A stretch of DNA of 55,085 bases, from assembly GCF_001940455.1 (NCBI RefSeq), contig NZ_MKQR01000020.1:1-55085 (forward strand), written 5' to 3'. Below are positions 1 through 12,242 of the stretch, one piece after another; position 1 is the first letter of the stretch, and each line of letters opens with the position of its first letter. This DNA is from Actinokineospora bangkokensis. GTDB lineage: Bacteria; Actinomycetota; Actinomycetes; Mycobacteriales; Pseudonocardiaceae. The notes under the pieces were generated by a model. That model was not told where the DNA came from and made no database searches. It worked only from the letters and a program-made list of their open reading frames with translations. A program made the position numbers and the translations under genes.

Positions 1-8
1 GCGGGGGG

Positions 9-30
9 GGCGGCCCCGGGGTGGCCCGCC
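9..30 (-). terminator. Possible metK terminator hairpin
   Basis: Downstream of the metK stop, the minus strand can form a GC-only stem (GGC, a bulged G, then GGCC, paired across a 7-nt loop). There is no U-tract, which is common for actinobacterial terminators. The stem is short and imperfect, so the call is weak. Bases 1-45 hold nothing else recognisable. Confidence 0.3.
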
Positions 31-45
31 GCCACACATCGCGGA

Positions 46-1251
46 TCAGGCGCCGACGAGGCTCTTGAGCGCGTCGGCGCGCTCGGTGCCCTCCCAGGGC
101 AGCTCGACGTCGGTGCGGCCGAAGTGGCCGTAGGCCGCGGTCGGGGCGTAGATCGGGCGCAGCAGGTCCAGGTCGCGGATGATCGCGGCCGGGCGCAGGT
201 CGAAGACCTCCTTGATGGCGGCCTCGATGCGGGCCGGGTCGACCTTCTCGGTGCCGAAGGTCTCCACGAACAGCCCGACCGGGGCGGCCTTGCCGATCGC
301 GTAGGCGACCTGGACCTCGATGCGGTCGGCGAGCCCGGCGGCCACGGCGTTCTTGGCGACCCAGCGCATGGCGTAGGCGGCCGAGCGGTCGACCTTCGAC
401 GGGTCCTTGCCGGAGAAGGCGCCGCCGCCGTGGCGGGCCATGCCGCCGTAGGTGTCGACGATGATCTTGCGGCCGGTCAGGCCCGCGTCGCCCATCGGGC
501 CGCCGATGACGAACCGGCCGGTGGGGTTGACCAGCAGCCGCACGCCCTCGGTGTCGAGGTCGAGGGAGGCCAGCTCGGGGAGCACGACCTGCTCGCGGAT
601 GTCCACGCCGAGCAGCTTGTCCAGGTCGACGCCGTCGGCGTGCTGGGTGGACAGCACCACGGTGTCGAGGGTGACCGGGCGGTCGCCGTCGTAGCCGATG
701 GTGACCTGGGTCTTGCCGTCGGGGCGCAGGTAGGGCAGCACGCCGTCCTTGCGGACCTTGGTCAGCCGCCGGGACAGCCGGTGGGCCAGCGCGATCGGCA
801 GCGGCATCAGCTCCGGGGTGTCGGAGCAGGCGTAGCCGAACATCAGGCCCTGGTCGCCCGCGCCCTGCTTGTCGATCTCGTCGGAGGCGTTCTCGACCCG
901 GGTCTCGTGCGCGGTGTCGACGCCCTGGGCGATGTCGGGCGACTGCGCGCCGATGGCGACGTTGACCCCGCAGGAGTTGCCGTCGAAGCCCTTGGCCGAG
1001 GAGTCGTAGCCGATCTCGAGGATCTTCTCCCGCACGATGGCCGGGATGTCGGCGTAGGCGCTGGTGGTCACCTCGCCCGCGACGTGCACCTGCCCGGTCG
1101 TGACCAGGGTCTCGACCGCGACCCGGGAACGCGGGTCGTCCTTGAGCAGCGCGTCCAGCACCGAGTCGCTGATCGCGTCGCAGATCTTGTCCGGGTGACC
1201 CTCGGTCACCGACTCCGAGGTGAACAGCCGAAGGCCGTTGTTCTCACTCAC
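46..1251 (-). CDS. metK: S-adenosylmethionine synthetase
   Basis: Cytosolic enzyme that makes S-adenosylmethionine from methionine and ATP, releasing phosphate and pyrophosphate. The 401-aa length is normal. Visible signatures are [12 protein letters not shown] near residue 18, the hexapeptide-type motif [13 protein letters not shown] near residue 131, and the glycine-rich loop [19 protein letters not shown] near residue 276. The start is GTG, 45 nt after the coaBC stop, so the gene should be co-transcribed with mihF-gmk-rpoZ-coaBC, as in mycobacteria. A two-codon frame (ATG GCG TGA, 1256-1248) ends across the GTG start. No SAM riboswitch fits in the short gap. Confidence 0.98.
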   Translation of the reverse strand: MSENNGLRLFTSESVTEGHPDKICDAISDSVLDALLKDDPRSRVAVETLVTTGQVHVAGEVTTSAYADIPAIVREKILEIGYDSSAKGFDGNSCGVNVAIGAQSPDIAQGVDTAHETRVENASDEIDKQGAGDQGLMFGYACSDTPELMPLPIALAHRLSRRLTKVRKDGVLPYLRPDGKTQVTIGYDGDRPVTLDTVVLSTQHADGVDLDKLLGVDIREQVVLPELASLDLDTEGVRLLVNPTGRFVIGGPMGDAGLTGRKIIVDTYGGMARHGGGAFSGKDPSKVDRSAAYAMRWVAKNAVAAGLADRIEVQVAYAIGKAAPVGLFVETFGTEKVDPARIEAAIKEVFDLRPAAIIRDLDLLRPIYAPTAAYGHFGRTDVELPWEGTERADALKSLVGA

Positions 1252-1296
1252 GCCATAACCCCATTTAGGTCCGGTAGTTCCCGACAGAAGTTGTCC

Positions 1297-2547
1297 TCAG
1301 CGTGGCGCACCGGTCGACCCGGTGCGAAACCCGCTGACGGCATCCCAGACCTCGGACGCCAGCCGGGACTTCGACCCGTGCTGCAAGGGGGTCTCGCTGC
1401 CGTCGGCGCCCAGCAGCCACCCCCCGTTGTCCTCGGTCTCGAACGCCTTGCCCTCCCCGACCGCGTTGACCACGAGCAGGTCGCAGCCCTTGCGGGCGAG
1501 CTTCGCCCTGGCGAAGTCCAGCACGTCCGCGCCCCCGTCCCCGGTCTCCGCGGCGAAGCCCACGATGACCTGCCCGGTCCTGGGCAGCTCGCGGCGCGCG
1601 CGCACCAGCTCGGCGAGCACGTCGGGGTTGCGGGTCAGCTCGACCGGGTCGGGGTCGCGGTCCGATTTCTTGATCTTGTACTCGGCGCGCAGCGCGGGCC
1701 GGAAGTCGGCGACGGCCGCGGCCATCACCACCACGTCGGCGTCCGCGGCGGCCAGGTGCACCGCGTCGCGCAGCTGCTCGGTGGTGCCCACCTGGACCAC
1801 GTCGACGCCTGCGGGTCGGGACAGCCCGGCGGTGTGCGCGGCGACCAGGGTCACCCGGGCACCGCGCTGGGCGGCGGTGCGCGCCAGGGCGAAGCCCTGC
1901 TTGCCCGAGGAGCGGTTGCCCAGCCAGCGCACGGGGTCCAGCGGCTCGCGGGTGCCGCCCGCGGAGACCACGACGTGCAGGCCCTCCAGGTCGCGCGGCA
2001 GCGCCTGCGGGCGATCCAGCAGCAACCGGGCCAGGTCGACGATCTCCGAGGGGTCCGGCAGGCGGCCCTTGCCGGTGTCCTTGCCGGTGAGCCTGCCGCT
2101 GGCGGGCTCGGCGACGACGACGCCGCGCCCGCGCAGGGTGGCCACGTTGGCCCGGGTGGCCGCGTGCTCCCACATCTCGGTGTGCATCGCGGGCACCATC
2201 AGCACCGGGCAGCGCGCGGTGAGCAGGGTGTTGGTCAGCAGGTCGTCGGCGAGGCCGTGGGCGGCCTTGGCCAGCAGGTCGGCGGTGGACGGCACGACCA
2301 GCACCAGGTCGGCCTGCTGCCCGAGGCGCACGTGCGGGACCTCGGGCACGTCGGCGAACACGCCGGTGTGCACCTTGTTGCCCGAGAGCGCCTCGAAGGT
2401 GGCCGCGCCGATGAAGTTCAGCGCCGCGGCCGTGGGCACGACCCGCACGTCGTGGCCGGTCTCGGTGAGACCGCGCAGGACCTCGCACGCCTTGTAGGCG
2501 GCGATCCCACCGCCCACGCCGAGGACGACGCGGGGCCGCTCGGTCAC
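1297..2547 (-). CDS. coaBC: Bifunctional phosphopantothenoylcysteine decarboxylase / phosphopantothenate-cysteine ligase
   Basis: Catalyses two consecutive steps of coenzyme A synthesis: CTP-dependent ligation of cysteine to 4'-phosphopantothenate, then FMN-dependent decarboxylation. The N-terminal half is the flavoprotein CoaC domain (GVGGGIAAYK at the start, GNKVHTGVF with the catalytic-type His, PAMHTEMW substrate motif, SGRLTGKDTGKGRLPDP loop). The C-terminal half from about residue 190 is the CoaB Rossmann domain (VVSAGGTREPLDPVR, NRSSGKQG). The 416-aa length is typical. It begins 4 nt after the rpoZ stop and precedes metK. Confidence 0.97.
   Translation of the reverse strand: MTERPRVVLGVGGGIAAYKACEVLRGLTETGHDVRVVPTAAALNFIGAATFEALSGNKVHTGVFADVPEVPHVRLGQQADLVLVVPSTADLLAKAAHGLADDLLTNTLLTARCPVLMVPAMHTEMWEHAATRANVATLRGRGVVVAEPASGRLTGKDTGKGRLPDPSEIVDLARLLLDRPQALPRDLEGLHVVVSAGGTREPLDPVRWLGNRSSGKQGFALARTAAQRGARVTLVAAHTAGLSRPAGVDVVQVGTTEQLRDAVHLAAADADVVVMAAAVADFRPALRAEYKIKKSDRDPDPVELTRNPDVLAELVRARRELPRTGQVIVGFAAETGDGGADVLDFARAKLARKGCDLLVVNAVGEGKAFETEDNGGWLLGADGSETPLQHGSKSRLASEVWDAVSGFRTGSTGAPR
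1306..1326 (-). other. 8-bp hairpin in the coaBC 3' end, before metK
   Basis: A perfect inverted repeat (arms CGCACCGG and CCGGTGCG, loop TCGAC) lies in the last codons of coaBC, about 55 nt before the metK start. It could slow or partly stop transcription between the two genes, or protect the mRNA end. It could also be chance in very GC-rich coding DNA. Confidence 0.35.
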
Positions 2548-2551
2548 CCGG

Positions 2552-2860
2552 TCACTCGCCCTCGGTGTGCTCGAGCAGGCCCGAGTGGATCTCGCGCAGG
2601 GCGATGGACAGCGGCTTCTCCCGCGGTCCCGGCTCCACCAGCGGGCCGACGTACTCCAGCAGGCCCTCGCCCAGCTGGGCGTAGTAGTCGTTGATCTGGC
2701 GGGCGCGCTTGGCGGCGTAGATCACCAGCGCGTACTTCGAGCTGACCTTGTCGAGCAGGTCGTCGATGGGCGGGTTGGTGATGCCCTCAAGGGCCGTCGT
2801 CGACGGCTCGCCCAGGGCGCCCAGCTCGGTCGGGGTGATCACTCGCACAGCTCCAGTCAC
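2552..2860 (-). CDS. rpoZ: DNA-directed RNA polymerase omega subunit
   Basis: Small subunit that helps assemble RNA polymerase by binding the beta' subunit. The core matches the actinobacterial omega family: [20 protein letters not shown] near residue 25, then [19 protein letters not shown]. The GTG start overlaps the gmk stop (GTGA), implying translational coupling. The protein is 102 aa; the first ~12 residues are less certain because other in-frame starts lie downstream. The order gmk-rpoZ-coaBC matches Mycobacterium Rv1389-Rv1391. Confidence 0.95.
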   Translation of the reverse strand: MTGAVRVITPTELGALGEPSTTALEGITNPPIDDLLDKVSSKYALVIYAAKRARQINDYYAQLGEGLLEYVGPLVEPGPREKPLSIALREIHSGLLEHTEGE

Positions 2861-3459
2861 TGCTCGTTCGACTCGGTGAGCACCCAGGTTAGCAACTCGC
2901 GCGCGGCGGCCTGCACGTCGGAGTTCACGACCACCCGGTCGAACTCCGACTCGGCGGCCAGTTCCTCCTTGGCCACGGCCAGCCGCTTGGCGATCAGCTG
3001 CTCGTCCTCGGTGCCGCGGCCCACCAACCGGGTGACCAGGGTCTCCCAGGACGGGGGCACCAGCATGACCAGCTGCGCCTCGGGCATCGCCACGCGCACC
3101 TGGCGGGCCCCCTGCAGCTCGATCTCCAGCACCGCTGGCCGCCCGGCGGCCAGCGCGGCCTCCACCGGCCCGCGCGGGGTGCCGTAGTGGTTGCCCGCGT
3201 ACTCGGCGTGCTCCAGCAGCTGCCCGGTCGCGGCCAGCCGGTCGAACTCGGCCTTGTCGACGAAGTGGTAGTGCTGCCCGTCGACCTCGCCGGGGCGGGG
3301 GCGGCGGGTGGTGACCGAGACGCTGAAGTACACCGCCGGGTGCAGCGCGCGCAGCGCGCCGACCACGCTGGACTTGCCCACCCCCGACGGCCCGGAGACA
3401 ACAGTGAGCCGAGGCCGGGGGTTCCCCGGCCTCGGCTCATTGCCTGTTGAGAGGCTCAC
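2857..3459 (-). CDS. gmk: Guanylate kinase
   Basis: Phosphorylates GMP to GDP with ATP. The P-loop [11 protein letters not shown] is near residues 21-31, followed by a GMP-binding region ([19 protein letters not shown]) and the lid region. The 200-aa length is normal. The GTG start directly abuts the mihF stop (TGA GTG) with no spacer, so translation probably depends on coupling to mihF. Codons 7-17 form a perfect 16-bp inverted repeat, making the first ~17 residues unusual ([11 protein letters not shown]); no better start lies between the repeat and the P-loop. Confidence 0.97.
   Translation of the reverse strand: MSLSTGNEPRPGNPRPRLTVVSGPSGVGKSSVVGALRALHPAVYFSVSVTTRRPRPGEVDGQHYHFVDKAEFDRLAATGQLLEHAEYAGNHYGTPRGPVEAALAAGRPAVLEIELQGARQVRVAMPEAQLVMLVPPSWETLVTRLVGRGTEDEQLIAKRLAVAKEELAAESEFDRVVVNSDVQAAARELLTWVLTESNEQ
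3405..3439. repeat. Perfect 16-bp inverted repeat in the gmk 5' coding region
   Basis: TGAGCCGAGGCCGGGG and its exact reverse complement are separated by three bases (GTT). On the mRNA this makes a very strong hairpin about 20 nt inside gmk, just after the mihF/gmk junction. It looks like a transcription terminator or processing stem, but it is translated as part of gmk. Confidence 0.9.
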
Positions 3460-3777
3460 TCACTCGCCGCTGAACTCGGCCAGCAGGGCCTTGCGCTGGC
3501 GGTCGCCGAGGCCGCGCAGGCGGCGCGACGGCGCGATCTCCAGGCGCTCGATGATCTGCTGGGCACGCACCTTGCCGACGCCCGGCAGGGCCTCCAGCAG
3601 CGCGGTGACCTTCATCTTGCCCAGGACCTCGTCGTTGTCGGACTGAGCCAGCACTTCCTTGAGGGTGGTGCCGCCTCGCTTCAGGCGCTCCTTGAGTTCG
3701 GCTCGCGCACGACGGGCGGCAGCCGCCTTCTCCAGCGCTGCGGCCCGCTGCTCCTCGGTCAGCTGGGGAAGGGCCAC
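3460..3777 (-). CDS. mihF: Integration host factor, actinobacterial type
   Basis: Small nucleoid-associated DNA-binding protein (105 aa) of the actinobacterial IHF family, which bends and compacts DNA and affects recombination, replication and, in Streptomyces, development. Signatures are the N-terminal alanine- and arginine-rich helix (LTEEQRAAALEKAAAARRAR), then GKMKVTALLEALPGVGKVRA, the helix-two-turns-helix-type DNA-binding core, and RRLRGLGDRQ. The start was placed at GTG 3777 rather than further upstream because GGAGGAAA lies just 5' and the family begins at this ALPQLTEEQ segment. It heads the mihF-gmk-rpoZ-coaBC-metK unit. Confidence 0.96.
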   Translation of the reverse strand: MALPQLTEEQRAAALEKAAAARRARAELKERLKRGGTTLKEVLAQSDNDEVLGKMKVTALLEALPGVGKVRAQQIIERLEIAPSRRLRGLGDRQRKALLAEFSGE

Positions 3778-3821
3778 GATTTCCTCCGTGGGGGTGGGAT
3801 TTCTTCCGGATCGGTGCCGCG

Positions 3822-3851
3822 ACGTTACCGACCCCTGGCCTGCGAGGACAA
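3822..3851 (-). promoter_or_regulatory. Possible mihF promoter
   Basis: On the minus strand, TTGTCC (3851-3846) and TAACGT (3827-3822) are separated by 18 bp, a reasonable sigma-70-type arrangement. Transcription would begin about 30 nt before the mihF GTG. Identified by eye only. Confidence 0.4.
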
Positions 3852-3997
3852 CGCGGGTCCGGGATGTGCACACCGTGACCGGCGGCCAAAAGTTGATCAA
3901 CGTGCAGTGACAGCCCGCCCGCTGACCTGCGGTGATCTCCCGCGGGCGCGGTGGGCCGACCCGGTCACCGAGTGCGACCAGTCGGTCTCCGCGGGAC

Positions 3998-4019
3998 AAA
4001 GTGTCGCCGGTGACACTTT
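3998..4019. promoter_or_regulatory. 22-bp operator-like dyad upstream of mihF
   Basis: AAAGTGTC and GACACTTT are perfect 8-bp inverted arms around the 6-bp spacer GCCGGT. Its size and symmetry are typical of a site for a dimeric regulator. It lies about 220 bp upstream of the mihF start. The cognate regulator cannot be named from sequence. Confidence 0.5.
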
Positions 4020-4177
4020 CCGCAGGTCAGCGAACACACCCGTTTGGCCCAACCCCCTCCGACCTGCGCAAACGCCGAGGGCGCCGGAAAAGTGGCCGGG
4101 GCGGTCCGACAATTGCGCAAACCCACCCATTCTCATAGGTGATATGCCTACCGCTCATGTCGAAAACTCGCCACCCC

Positions 4178-4212
4178 ACCCGGGCGCGCGCCCGCCCCGC
4201 GCGCACCCGGGT
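4178..4212 (-). terminator. Terminator of the pyrimidine operon
   Basis: Just after the pyrF stop, ACCCGGGCGCGCG can pair with CGCGCGCACCCGGGT with a 2-nt bulge. On the minus strand the stem is followed about 10 nt later by TTTT. This fits a terminator separating pyrF from mihF. Confidence 0.5.
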
Positions 4213-4220
4213 CGACCCCG

Positions 4221-5038
4221 TCAGACCGCCGCCGACAGCTCCGCGTTGACCCGCTCCGCCGCCGCCGCCAGCGCGGCCACGTCCGGGCCGTGCCGCAGCA
4301 CGTCGCGGGAGCTGGCGGGCAGCACGTGCGGGAGGTTCGCCCCGAACACCGCCCGCAGCTGAGCCGGGCCCGCCCCCTGCGCCCCGATCCCGGGGGCGAG
4401 GATCGGCCCGTTGAGCGCCGAGAGGTCCAGGCCGTGCTCGCCCACCGTCGCCCCGATCACCAGGCCCACCGAGCCCGGGCCCCCGGCGGTGGCGTTGCGC
4501 GCCGCGGCGGCGTCGACCACCGCCTGCGCCACGCTGCGCCCCCCGGCGGCGGCCCGCTGCACCGACGCGCCCTCCGGGTTGGACGTCAGCGCCAGCACGA
4601 ACGCGCCGCGCCCGGTCCGCTCGGCCAGGTCCAGCGCCGGGTCCAGCGACCCGAAGCCCAGGTACGGCGACAGCGTCACCGCGTCGGCGGCCAGCGGCGC
4701 CCCGTCGGCCAGGTAGGCCTCGGCGTAGGCGGCCATGGTGGAGCCGATGTCGCCGCGCTTGACGTCGAGCAGCACCAGCGCCCCGGCCGCCCGCGACTCG
4801 GCCACCACCCGCTCCAGCACCGCCACGCCCCGCGAGCCGTGCGCCTCGAAGAACGCCGACTGCGGCTTGACCAGCGCCACCCGCCCCGCCAGCGCCTCGA
4901 CGCAGGTGAGCGCGAAGCGCTCCAGCCCCGAGGCGTCGCGGGGCAGGCCCCAGGCGTCGAGCAGGCCGGGGTGCGGGTCGATCCCCGCGCACAGCGGGCC
5001 GCGCGCGGCGACCGCCGCGGCCAGCCGGGACCCGAAGC

Positions 5039-5042
<4 letters not shown>
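4221..5042 (-). CDS. pyrF: Orotidine 5'-phosphate decarboxylase
   Basis: Last step of UMP synthesis: decarboxylation of OMP. The protein is 273 aa, of the longer group II type usual in actinobacteria. The catalytic motif [18 protein letters not shown], with the Lys/Asp pair, is near residue 90; CAGIDPHP near the start and [10 protein letters not shown] near residue 220 form the substrate phosphate-binding regions. The GTG start overlaps the carB stop (GTGA). It is the last gene of the pyr operon and is followed by a hairpin. Confidence 0.97.
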
Positions 5043-8349
<3,307 letters not shown>

Positions 8350-8350
<1 letters not shown>

Positions 8351-9480
8351 CAGCGGTTGCCCTCCATCAGCTCGGCGAAGCGGTCGAACAGGTCGGCGGC
8401 GTCGTGCGGGCCCGCCGCGGCCTCGGGGTGGTACTGCACGGAGAAGGCGGGCACGTCCAGCGCCCGCACGCCCTCGACGCAGCCGTCGTTGGGGCAGTAG
8501 TGGCTGACCTCGGCGGCGCCGAAGTCGGTGTCGAAGGGCTTGCCCGGCTCCCCGGCGATGGCGAAGCCGTGGTTCTGCGCGGTGATCGCGACCCGCCCGG
8601 TGCTGATGTCGATGACCGGGATGTTCACGCCGCGGTGGCCGTAGCGCAGCTTGTAGGTGCCCAGGCCCAGCGCGCGGCCGAGGATCTGGTTGCCGAAGCA
8701 GATGCCGAACAGCGGGATCCGCCGCTCCAGCACCGCCCTGGTCAGCGCGACGGGGTGGTCGGCGGTGGCGGGGTCGCCCGGCCCGTTGGACAGGAACACC
8801 CCGTCGGCCTCGACGGCCAGCAGCTCGTCCACCGAGGTGGTGGCGGGCAGCACGTGCGTCTCGATGCCCCGCTGGGCCAGCATCCGCGGGGTGTTGGACT
8901 TGATGCCCAGGTCCAGCGCGGCCACCCGGAACCGGCGCTCGCCCTCGGCGGGGACCACGTAGCCCTCGCCGGTGGTCACCTCGCCTGCCAGCTCGGCGCC
9001 CTCCATCCGCGGGCTCTGCCGCACCCGGTCGACCATCGCGTCCCGGTCGGCCAGCGCGGCACCGGAGAACACCCCGGCCCGCATGGCGCCGCGCTCGCGC
9101 AGGTGGCGGGTCAGCGAGCGGGTGTCGACCCCGCTGATGCCGACCACGCCACCACCCACCAGCGCCTCGTCGAGGGTCCTGGTGGAGCGCCAGTTGCTCG
9201 GCACGCGCGCGGGGTCGCGCACGACGTAGCCCGACACCCAGATCCGGCTCGACTCGTCGTCCTCGTCGTTCCAGCCGGTGTTGCCGATCTGCGGCGCGGT
9301 CTGCACCACGATCTGCCGGTGGTAGGAGGGGTCGGTCAGCGTCTCCTGGTAGCCGGTCATGGCGGTGCAGAACACCACCTCGCCGAAGGTCTCCCCGGTG
9401 GCGCCGAACGCCTCGCCGGGGAAGACCCTGCCGTCTTCGAGGACCAGCGCGGCCTGCGCGCGGGTGCTGGTCTCAGTCAC
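8350..9480 (-). CDS. carA: Carbamoyl-phosphate synthase small (glutaminase) subunit
   Basis: Hydrolyses glutamine and channels ammonia to CarB. The N-terminal CPSase domain ([32 protein letters not shown]) is followed by a class I glutamine amidotransferase domain with the nucleophile in [15 protein letters not shown] and the His-Glu pair in [13 protein letters not shown]. The length is 376 aa. The GTG start lies inside the 3' end of the preceding PH-like gene (8-nt overlap), so translation is likely coupled. Confidence 0.98.
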
Positions 9481-10006
9481 CGTTGCTCACCTCCGGGTTG
9501 AGCGCGCCGAGCGCGGGAACCCACGTGTCGTAGTCGTCCTTGTCGTCGGCCCGGAAGCCGGTGTCGAACCCCTGGCCGTCGACGGCCCAGCGCACGACGA
9601 GCAGCCCGTCGCGGCCCATCACCTTCCCGGCGATGCCCGCCTCGGTGCGCGCGGCGAGCACCGACCCCGCGGGGATCCACACCGGTGCGGCGCCCTCGCG
9701 GTCGAACAGCACGCCCTCGGCGACCAGGTGCGCGGTCGCGTTGGCGCGGAACCCGACGTCGCCCACGGCGACCCGGTCCTGCCAGCCCGCGTCGGTGACC
9801 GTGCTGGCGTACACGCCGGTGCTCGGCGGCAGCAGCTCGGCCAGCTCGCCCGCGCGGGCCTTGGCCAGCAGCCCGTCGGGCACGGCGGGGAAGGCGGGCA
9901 GCACCGCGGCCTGCCGCCGGGCCCGGCCGCGGTAGCCCCACCACATCAGCGCGGCCAGCAGCGCGATCACCGCCAGGAACGCCAGGGTGAGCACGAGCCT
10001 GGTCAT
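9473..10006 (-). CDS. Membrane-anchored PH-like domain protein of the pyrimidine operon
   Basis: A 177-aa protein with one N-terminal membrane helix ([20 protein letters not shown]), a basic patch (YRGRARRQ) and a soluble beta-rich domain. It occupies exactly the position of M. tuberculosis Rv1382, between pyrC and carA. Its ATG overlaps the pyrC stop (ATGA) and its 3' end overlaps carA by 8 nt, so it is a full member of the operon. The PH-like fold is recalled from annotation of the family; the biochemical role is unknown. A membrane link to pyrimidine synthesis is only inference from context. Confidence 0.85.
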   Translation of the reverse strand: MTRLVLTLAFLAVIALLAALMWWGYRGRARRQAAVLPAFPAVPDGLLAKARAGELAELLPPSTGVYASTVTDAGWQDRVAVGDVGFRANATAHLVAEGVLFDREGAAPVWIPAGSVLAARTEAGIAGKVMGRDGLLVVRWAVDGQGFDTGFRADDKDDYDTWVPALGALNPEVSNGD

Positions 10007-11295
10007 GACGCGGCCTTCCCGTCGCGGGCGGTGGGGGTGCCGCGCAGCAGCGTGGCGACCACGGTGCCGGGCAGCTCCATGCCCTCGTAGGGGGTGTTGG
10101 CCGCGATGCTGGCCAGGTCGGCGCCGCGCACGGTCCAGCGCCCGGCCGGGTCGACCAGGGCCAGGGTCGCGGGCTCGCCGACGGCGATCGGCCTGCCCTG
10201 GTCGGGCAGCCCGGCGATCTCGGCGGGCCGCTCGCTCATCACCCTGGCCACCCCGCGCCAGTCGAGCAGGCCGGGCTCGACCATCGTGCGCACCACGATC
10301 GGCAGCGCGGTCTGCAGGCCCAGCATGCCGGGCCGGGCCGCGGACCACTCGCAGTCCTTGTCCTGGGCGGCGTGCGGGGCGTGGTCGGTGGCCACGCAGT
10401 CGACGACGCCCTCGGCGAGCGCGGCGCGCAGCGCGGCGGCGTCCGACCCGGTCCGCAGCGGCGGGTTGACCTTGTTGACCGGGTCGTAGCCCGACAGCCG
10501 CGAGTCGTCGAGCAGCAGGTGGTGCGGGGTGACCTCGGCCGAGACCCTGGTGCCGCGGGCCTTGGCCCAGCGCAGCACGTCCGCGGTGCCCTCGGTGGAG
10601 ACGTGGCAGACGTGCAGCCGCGCCCCGACGTGCCGGGCCAGCAGGCAGTCGCGGGCCACGATCGACTCCTCGGCCACCGCGGGCCAGCCCGCCAGGCCCA
10701 GCCGGGCCGCGGCCTCGCCCTCGTGCGCCTGCGCGCCCACGGTGAGCCTGGGCTCCTCGGCGTGCTGGGCGACCACCGCGTCGAGCGCCTTGGTGTACTC
10801 CAGCGCCCGGCGCATGACCAGCGGGTCGGCCACGCAGTGCCCGTCGTCGGAGAACACCCGCACGCCCGCCGCCGAGCGGGCCATGGTGCCCAGCTCGGCC
10901 AGCCGCTCGCCCCGGAGGCCGACGGTGACCGCGCCGACCGGGTGCACGTCGACCAGCCCGACCTCCCGGCCGCGGCGCCACACGTGCTCGACGACGACGG
11001 CGTTGTCGGCCACCGGGTCGGTGTTGGCCATGGCGAACACGGCGGTGTAGCCGCCCAGCGCCGCGGCCCGCGACCCGGTCTCGATGGTCTCGGTGTCCTC
11101 GCGGCCCGGCTCGCGCAGGTGGGTGTGCAGGTCGACGAACCCGGGCAGGGCCACCAGCCCGCCCGCGTCGAGCACCTCGGCGCCGTCGGCGTCGACCCGC
11201 CCGGCGACCTCGGCGATGACGCCGTCGCGCACCAGGATGTCCACCGGCCCGCCCTCGCCGTACGGGCGGGCGCCCCGGATGAGCAGGGTGCTCAT
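10003..11295 (-). CDS. pyrC: Dihydroorotase
   Basis: Zinc-dependent cyclisation of carbamoyl aspartate to dihydroorotate. The 430-aa protein is an amidohydrolase of the longer class I type. The metal ligand motif is [10 protein letters not shown] near residue 58; further His-containing segments are VCHVST and the terminal VATDHAPH near residue 310, where the Asp is catalytic. The ATG overlaps the pyrB stop (ATGA). Class I enzymes often complex with aspartate transcarbamoylase in other bacteria, and pyrB is adjacent here. Confidence 0.98.
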   Translation of the reverse strand: MSTLLIRGARPYGEGGPVDILVRDGVIAEVAGRVDADGAEVLDAGGLVALPGFVDLHTHLREPGREDTETIETGSRAAALGGYTAVFAMANTDPVADNAVVVEHVWRRGREVGLVDVHPVGAVTVGLRGERLAELGTMARSAAGVRVFSDDGHCVADPLVMRRALEYTKALDAVVAQHAEEPRLTVGAQAHEGEAAARLGLAGWPAVAEESIVARDCLLARHVGARLHVCHVSTEGTADVLRWAKARGTRVSAEVTPHHLLLDDSRLSGYDPVNKVNPPLRTGSDAAALRAALAEGVVDCVATDHAPHAAQDKDCEWSAARPGMLGLQTALPIVVRTMVEPGLLDWRGVARVMSERPAEIAGLPDQGRPIAVGEPATLALVDPAGRWTVRGADLASIAANTPYEGMELPGTVVATLLRGTPTARDGKAAS

Positions 11296-12242
11296 GAACC
11301 GTCCTCTTCTCCGGCCAGCAGGTGGTAGAGCACCGCCATGCGCACGTGCACGCCGTTGGTGACCTGCTGGGTGATGGCCGCGCGCGGCGAGTCCGCGACC
11401 GCGGCCGAGATCTCCATGCCGCGCAGCATCGGCCCGGGGTGCAGCACCGGGGCGTGCGCGGGCAGCAGCGCGAGCCGGTTCTGGTTCATCCCGTAGGCGA
11501 TCGCGTACTCGCGCGCCGAGGGGAAGAACCCGCCGTGCATGCGCTCGGCCTGCACCCGCAGCATCATCACCGCGTCCAGGGTGGGCAGCTCGGCGTCGAG
11601 CTCGTGGCTGACCTCCAGCGCCCCGCCCGAGCCCACCGACCACTCCGCCACCCGGGTGGGCAGCAGCGTCGGCGGCGCGATGAGCACGACCTGGGCGCCC
11701 AGGGTGGTGAGCAGGTGGGCGTTGGAGCGGGCCACCCGGCTGTGCAGGACGTCGCCGACCACCCCGATCCGCTTGCCCGCCAGGTCCCCGACGCGGTCGC
11801 GCAGGGTCGCCGCGTCCAGCAGCGCCTGGGTGGGGTGCTCGTGGGTGCCGTCCCCGGCGTTGACCACGCTGGTGCCCGCCTCCGCGAGCCAGCCCGCCAG
11901 CCGGTGCGCGGCCCCGGAGGCGGGGTGGCGCACGATCACGCAGTCGGCGCCCGCGGCGGCCAGGGTGAGCGCGGTGTCGCGCAGCGACTCGCCCTTGCCC
12001 ACCGAGGACCCGCCCGCGGAGACGTTCACCACGTCGGCGCTCATCCACTTCCCGGCGATCTCGAACGAGACCCGGGTGCGGGTGGAGTTCTCGTAGAACA
12101 TGGTGATCACGGTGCGGCCGCGCAGCGTGGGCAGCTTGCGCACCTCGCGGCCGAGCAGCGTCTGCTTGAGGCGGTCGGAGGTGTCGAGCACGGCCAGCGC
12201 GGTGTCGCGGTCGAGGCCGTCGGTGCCGAGCAGGTGCTTCAC
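11292..12242 (-). CDS. pyrB: Aspartate carbamoyltransferase catalytic subunit
   Basis: Condenses carbamoyl phosphate with aspartate. The carbamoyl-phosphate-binding motif [13 protein letters not shown] is near residues 50-62, and [12 protein letters not shown] supplies the mobile lysine loop. HPTQALLDA near residue 135 and the C-terminal aspartate domain are present. The 316-aa length is normal, and no regulatory-chain gene (pyrI) is nearby. The GTG start overlaps the pyrR stop (GTGA). Confidence 0.98.
   Translation of the reverse strand: MKHLLGTDGLDRDTALAVLDTSDRLKQTLLGREVRKLPTLRGRTVITMFYENSTRTRVSFEIAGKWMSADVVNVSAGGSSVGKGESLRDTALTLAAAGADCVIVRHPASGAAHRLAGWLAEAGTSVVNAGDGTHEHPTQALLDAATLRDRVGDLAGKRIGVVGDVLHSRVARSNAHLLTTLGAQVVLIAPPTLLPTRVAEWSVGSGGALEVSHELDAELPTLDAVMMLRVQAERMHGGFFPSAREYAIAYGMNQNRLALLPAHAPVLHPGPMLRGMEISAAVADSPRAAITQQVTNGVHVRMAVLYHLLAGEEDGS

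Larger units (their letters stand above)
3778..4220. other. mihF upstream / pyrF downstream intergenic region
   Basis: This 443-bp gap separates the pyrimidine operon from the mihF unit and is less GC-rich than its surroundings. It holds the pyrF terminator hairpin (4178-4212), an 8+8 bp dyad (3998-4019), two copies of TGCGCAAAC (4065-4073 and 4114-4122, the second within the palindrome TTGCGCAA) and the possible mihF promoter. No convincing protein gene was found. Confidence 0.6.

Noticed and set aside
124..2694. Long open frame on the plus strand, antisense to metK, coaBC and rpoZ
   Set aside because: It mirrors the GC-rich third positions of the true genes. Its protein is a low-complexity mix of Gly, Arg, Val and His with no domain, and the minus-strand genes are all recognised.
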